A stretch of 64,000 nucleotides of DNA, from NCBI GenBank assembly GCA_030562195.1, contig CM060202.1, positions 13,206,001 through 13,270,000 on the forward strand, in the 5' to 3' direction. Below, piece after piece: positions 19,641 to 64,000 of this stretch (position 1 is its first letter; each line of letters starts with the position of its first letter). The translations under genes and the position numbers were made by a program. This stretch comes from Nipponacmea schrenckii. Taxonomy: Eukaryota > Mollusca > Gastropoda > Lottiidae. Below the pieces are notes generated by a model. The model was not told the origin of the DNA, searched no databases, and worked only from the letters and a program-made list of their open reading frames with translations.

Positions 19641-22600
19641 CTTCAACGCTTCCGAGGCACACCCCACCCCACCCCCCACCCCCACCCCCAACATACATTT
19701 GTCACCAGTCGAAATTTCGGATTCCACTATTCGAATTTTCGGATTCCATTGTGTACTTCTGTTTTGTATAAATCGCTTCTTAAAAGTTGACTAATAATCT
19801 TTTATACAGTCACATGTCAAATAAACAACCTTTCCGTTGGACTAAAACGTTTTCGTCAAATAAGCCTGATCATGTTCGAGAATGACCTCAGATGCTGGAA
19901 AATCACTCCTTATTTTCAAAACATTCATGGTGTGGACCACCCAGAGCCAACCTAAAACGAGGTTCCTTGTGTTTTCTAAGTGTCCTACGACCCCTATTTG
20001 GATCATTTTATGGGAAAATATCGTGAAATATTTGATATTAGGGTAATTTAAATTCTGAAATCTGCTATGGACAGTTGAAATTGAGCTCTATCAGCTTGTC
20101 GAGTAAGTATTTAGACGACTTTAAAGGATTACATCCCTTTGACGAGGTACAATTATCTATAACACTGGCACTAATGATATGTCAGACGTTCCGTGACTAG
20201 TGATTGACTAAGTATGTACAGTCATATTAAATATACAGCACACAGCAAAATGGGCTTGTCATTTCTCGACATATTAAATCCTTAATTTGGAATTCTATCA
20301 AGGTGTATAATTATTTTAGTCAACTTTAGCCCCAGTACTTTCCGATTACTGACAATCTAAATATATTGTTCCAGTAAAGGCGATTAAGTAATTAATATAT
20401 AAAATGTCCAATCTAAATAATCAAAATCAAAATATACTGAAAATGTGGGTGTAAATTGCAGTTGCAAATGTGTATGGCTTACTACATGTCTTTCGGATTC
20501 AGGTTTCATTTCCAAAAACGAGCTTAGCTCACATGTCAATTATAATCACAATTTTTCAAGAGGCTATAGGGAAATCATCATATTTTTTATGAAGCAGCAT
20601 TCGGGAAATAAATCTCAGAATTTTTCTCTAAATATATTCAGAGCAATAGAAAATTGCTCATGTTATATATGAAGTTGTAAGTTACTGCGCACAAACTGAA
20701 CATTTTTTTCTCTGATAAGGGAGTGTACCTTTAATAAAACATATTCATATTCATATATGATGTTCGACAAAAGAACGATTATAGTTATTTATAATACTTA
20801 CGGTCGAAATGACATATGATGTACTATAAACGCTTATATTCGGGGGTATAATGACACAGATATGACATATTTATATTTGATATCAAAGAAATTGGAAATT
20901 GTAATAACGTAGCCTATACAAAGTCATAGAGACATTAAGCTGTTAAAGCTATACCTCAACTTTTATAGCTTCTAATCTCCTGTGAATGCAACGACCTGTA
21001 CTTAGTGTTAACGATGAACTTGGCTTCGGAAAATCTGAACAAACCTAAATTTCTTTTAGTGCCGATTTATTTCAGTTTTAGTCTATTTGATTTTCGAGTG
21101 TAGTATATTTGTTTTTCTTTTTTTTATTAAATCTCTTTGTTATTATTAAAATGCCTATTTTATTAATTCTATTTTTTTTTTCTTTCGAAGCTAAATTCGG
21201 GCATAGAATATAAAGAAAATCAATGATATTGTTATGGCACTATATATATATAGAGTTGGTTCGTAACTTCCACTTACATTTAAAGATATTTAAAGACAGC
21301 TGCCATATAATCTAGATTGAACATTTTATGTTACATTCCATATTGTTTTATCCCTTGGCTAGACAATTTATGTTTCAATTTACTATTCCGCTGAGGCGAT
21401 AAGTTCAGTAGACGTGCTGAAATTTGTCATTAGATAAATGTGAAATAGTTTGAATAATATCGTCCCTCAAGATCTAATAGTCCATTAAACATTCTAGACT
21501 TATAGACTTCCAATCACAAGGACAGATACCTAAACTACCATTTTATGGATTTGAAACAATTTCTTATTTTTTTTCTACTAATAATACCATTATTGATCCA
21601 CTGGCTTACTATAATTATTGCACCAACATGCTTAGTCAGTAGTCCGAAACTTGGCTAACATCACGAATCTCATAACAATATTATATCAGTTAATGCCTGG
21701 GTAAAAAAAAACAGATTTATTAGGAACTTTCCAACCCGCTTTTATTATTTCAGTACCAACTTGTAGGAGTACGTTAAAGAAAATATCTGTCTATTAACAT
21801 AAACTTTCAATCAAATAGTTCTAAATTCGACATCACTTTAAGTCCTCTAATATGTTAAAATTATTAAACGTTTCATAGTGTGAAATTTGAAATAATGTTC
21901 ATACTTAACATTTTCACATATTGGTTACTTCCCTTAATATACGAATCCTTTACCTATGATATTACAATAATGACTGCTTTTCGTGATTTTCAAAATGAAA
22001 TATATTTCATACAATTATGATGGTAATAAAACAAAACTTATTCCGAATAGTGTCTTCGGTGGCTTACTCTCGTAAGTTAATATTTAATCAACTGAAAAAA
22101 GTTTTGGGTCATATGATTGCAAGGTCAACAGTGAATTTGACAAATTTTATATTATTAGGAATTAAATTGATCTTTATTGTGTATTATTTGAAGTTCCGAC
22201 GATGGAGAAAAATATATCAAACATTTTTCTCATATTGAAATTTTAATATCTTTTAATAATACTCTTTTTTTTTAAATCTTTTAATATAGTGCGTTGCGTC
22301 AATGAAATTTTATATCTCGAATACACATATTTAGATTTTCACTATCCTAATTGATAGACATTTCATTTAATACAATCTTGTTCGATGCCAATCAAATATC
22401 GTTGGGATATGTAAGCTGTGAAGTGTCAATTCATATTCTATGTCGAAATCTTATGGAATATATAGCACAATTTTTTAAAATTTAACTGATGGAATTTCAT
22501 TGATTTTGGCTGGAATAAACAGCTTACTTGGTCCTCTCGGGAAATAAAGTCTTATTTATTAAATAGATGTGAGTACGGCATAAAAGAAAGATAATTAGCG

Positions 22601-25410
22601 AGCATGCACCCGATCTTTTTATAACGCCTGCATTCATCATTATAAATCATCTTCTTCCTTAGCCATTCTTACTCTAATGCCACATTAAATACAGAATATT
22701 CTGTGGCAGATATTTTGCATTTGTGATTCAACACGATGTGATTAGGCCGAGAGTCGTATAAGAGATCAGTTTCACTCTTGGGCCTCAATCCATATTTGTT
22801 CTGAACTCAGTCAGCAAATGCACTACATCCCAGGTTCCAATAAGCAACACAGCTCAATACATGTATATTCTCATTCTACCTGGAGGGATTAACCTATTTT
22901 AAATCACTTTCTACTACAATGGTTGCTCATTGAATGCAGTTCCCAAACATCCCTGATATGTTGCCAAACTCAATCGCATATTGAGTGTAATAGAACTTTA
23001 TTACCTACTGCTATTTGAAAATGTCATTCTTTCATTAAGCACTATGTTACCTTTTACCAGGATAGAAAAAGACGTCGAAGATGGTTAGCGGCAGTAAAAT
23101 AATTCCGCTATTGACCAGAAAGGAGGTGACAAGAGGTCTGGGCTAGAAAAGACATGAGATTAATTTTTCACAAGATTTCACTGAAATATAATTGAATTTC
23201 TAGCAAGTAATTAGTCGACAACGTGACCTCGAGTGTTAAAGCGGAGAACAAGGTGTCAGAATATAGTGTATTTTTAGACAGACCCCTTTCTCATATTTTG
23301 ATTCGAGACGAGGAATTCAATTATAATGGTTAGACAAAGTTCAGATGAAAATGCGACTAGATTAAATTACTATTCAATAAAAAACAGTTTTAATGAATCA
23401 GAAGTTTTATTACCTTCATACATATAGAAACAGAAATGGTAAATCAACCGCCCTCCTTACTACAATGCTATTTTAGTTGCACTGAGCAGTTCAATTGTGA
23501 CTTAGAATATGTTTTGGGGGCATATTAAAAAAATTTAGCCACCCTGTATAGTATCGTTTGGTGTGTAAACAAATAGACATTTATGGGGAATTGGGACCAA
23601 TCACAACTATTCGTTGGTTACTGGTTGTCTACCATTCTCCTGTTTGGTCTTGTAAATCATAACAACCATGCCTTCCATAACTGAAAAGTTGCAGAAAGTT
23701 CTACTTTTGGATTGAACTTGTGATGGTGAAAAGGGTGCTTGACACTATCTACCGAGTCTATTTTCAACTTTCAAGAGATCTCAAGAAATGATATGAAATG
23801 CTTGTCTGCTTACACTTTGGGTGACGTTTTAGGCCAATCCTCAAATATTTAAACTCTAAATCAAAACTGTGTGGGGAAAAAACATATGCGTTATCCATAA
23901 AATTACAGATGGACTTTGAGAGGCAAAGTCCGGTTGAAAATTAAGGGGACTGTAAAGACGTTTTCCACTTTAATATTTATCGGGGGACACTTATTGCATC
24001 TACAAATCCAATGTAGACACATCTATTTGCACCGATCTAATTTAGAAAATCCATTTACAAATCAATACACTTTTAACGGGTTTATATCAAGGTTAGCAGC
24101 AAGCGTTCCACACTCAAGGAGGGAGGTGTCCGCGTCTTTACGAAAGAAGACAGAAAAAATCGTTTATTTGGATTTATTGCAATCCCGGATTTGTTTTACA
24201 ACAATACTCCAAGAACGCGAGGTATTGAAGAGTAGACAATTTAAGTTTTATTAGGTGTGAATAAAACTCAAGTAAAGATTAATTTTACTCAGTCGTTCAA
24301 AGAATTTTTGTTATTTTCGACGTTTGTAAAATCTGTATTGATTTTGTATTATACCTTTCAGTTTATTTCTTAAACCTAAGGCTTTATTTTTCATTTTTAC
24401 ATTTCACCTATAAATAAATGACTGGAAAAATTAAGACGGTCTCTTTGCGCTAAAGCTTATTCTAATGTACAGGAACAAATTAAAAGAAAAACAGAGAAGA
24501 ATCCGAACTAGCTTCGGAATAATTACCCCAAACCTATTTTAACTATTCGTCGTTACAGTAGAGACTCGGATAACGTTGATATTCAGTAATCACTTTTTAA
24601 AAACGTTATTTCACTAGCGGCTTTGGAATCAATTGTTTATCGAAGGGCTTGACATGGAAAGGATCGGGTGAGACCCAGGAACTTACAGGAACCCTAAAAT
24701 TGGAAATCAAAAGGGTGTTGTCGTTAACTTTACACCTTATGGAATCGCAAAATCAAACGTAATCAGGAATACAGAAATAGTCCTCATCAGAACAGAATGT
24801 GAGCTAAAAAAACGATCCTTAAGAAGTGTTCTTTCGTTCTTTTCTGCATTTACACTTTTTACATTATATTGCGTAAACGATGGATCTTAAACGGATTGTC
24901 CGCATGATAATTATCTGCATTTAGTAGACGTGAAATAGGACATTGAACTGAAAAGGAAGAGAAATAGAAATAGAAATTCTTAACAGCTTCTTAACACAAT
25001 TGTCCAATTCTCCACAGAGATCAGTGAACGTAACAACCTTATCTCGCTTGAATAATTTTAACAGGATCAAATAGATGCTAATAACGATATTATTAACGTG
25101 ATTTGTCAGCTAATTCCCTAAACTAAATCCATTCCACTATAGAGTTAGATAGAAGATAGAAAACGGTTTGTCCTATGTTCGATCATAACGCTAGTTACAG
25201 CCATCATTCGCTCTGATTTGTACCGATACCATCAGGAGGCGGAGTCGTTGTACACACTAAAACTCTTTTTATCATGAAGAAAAGTTCTGTGCGTGTGACA
25301 ATACTTTCAATACCATAACATTTCTCTGCCTTGATTAAGTTGGATTAATGGATATTTACAATGGCTTGGCTATTGTCAATCTTTACAACAATTGGTAACA
25401 ATTAAGTGTT
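19641..25410. other. Non-coding intergenic stretch between the BRICHOS and glutamate receptor genes
   Basis: A CCCCACC-rich low-complexity tract lies at 19660-19692. The rest is AT-rich with no recognised gene. A 112-codon plus frame at 23916-24254 shows no known motif and no splice-consistent partner, so it is not called. Promoter elements of the first receptor leader exon should lie near 25200-25400 but none stands out. Confidence 0.45.

Positions 25411-64000
<38,590 letters not shown>

Noticed and set aside
19385..19771. 128-codon plus-strand frame with a proline-rich end
   Set aside because: It is the antisense shadow of the MULE relic plus the CCCCACC low-complexity tract.
23916..24254. 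112-codon plus-strand frame
   Set aside because: No recognisable domain and no supporting context; likely chance in a 64-kb window.

Overview
This window is AT-rich, intron-rich eukaryotic DNA. It has long introns with GT...AG junctions, MITEs, minisatellites, and decayed non-LTR, Penelope-like and MULE elements, and no prokaryotic gene layout. Gene content and repeat style point to a lophotrochozoan invertebrate, perhaps a mollusc. An annelid cannot be excluded, because the best-known relatives of one gene here are annelid. Both multi-exon gene models were built by hand from splice signals and reading phase, without transcript evidence.

Layout. 1-12.9 kb is a repeat graveyard: a broken non-LTR reverse transcriptase (1-591), a foldback-type element with long inverted arms (617-2665), a 344-bp MITE (3701-4044) and its deletion derivative, a decayed Penelope-like reverse transcriptase (7326-7937, minus), a tandem-repeat element with an ACGG microsatellite (9.2-10.6 kb), and an element with 14-bp terminal inverted repeats CAGGGGCGTAGCGT (11861-12885).

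13.4-15.9 kb, minus strand, holds a complete six-exon gene for a 240-residue type II membrane protein. It has a BRICHOS-like domain, a Lys-Arg processing site and a C-terminal 26-residue peptide with two cysteines 16 residues apart. This is the architecture of the arenicin/capitellacin/alvinellacin family of BRICHOS-derived beta-hairpin antimicrobial peptides. The peptide is encoded almost entirely by its own last exon. It is the most exciting item in the window.

16-25 kb is mostly non-coding, with fragments of a second non-LTR reverse transcriptase (18220-18558, minus) and a frameshifted MULE-type transposase (about 18950-19640, minus).

25.4 kb to the right edge, plus strand, is one large AMPA-type ionotropic glutamate receptor gene. 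Two alternative leader exons (25411-25507 and 33119-33212) end in the same phase and both fit exon 2 at 47230. Twelve further exons run to 63976, covering the amino-terminal domain, S1, M1, the M2 pore loop, M3 and the start of S2. The gene continues past the window. Two functional positions are unusual: the pore Q/R site is Leu, and the conserved S1 glutamate-contact Glu appears to be Ser. Its introns carry a 34/29-bp minisatellite, a 1.3-kb degenerate minisatellite and a nearly identical 1.28-kb tandem duplication.
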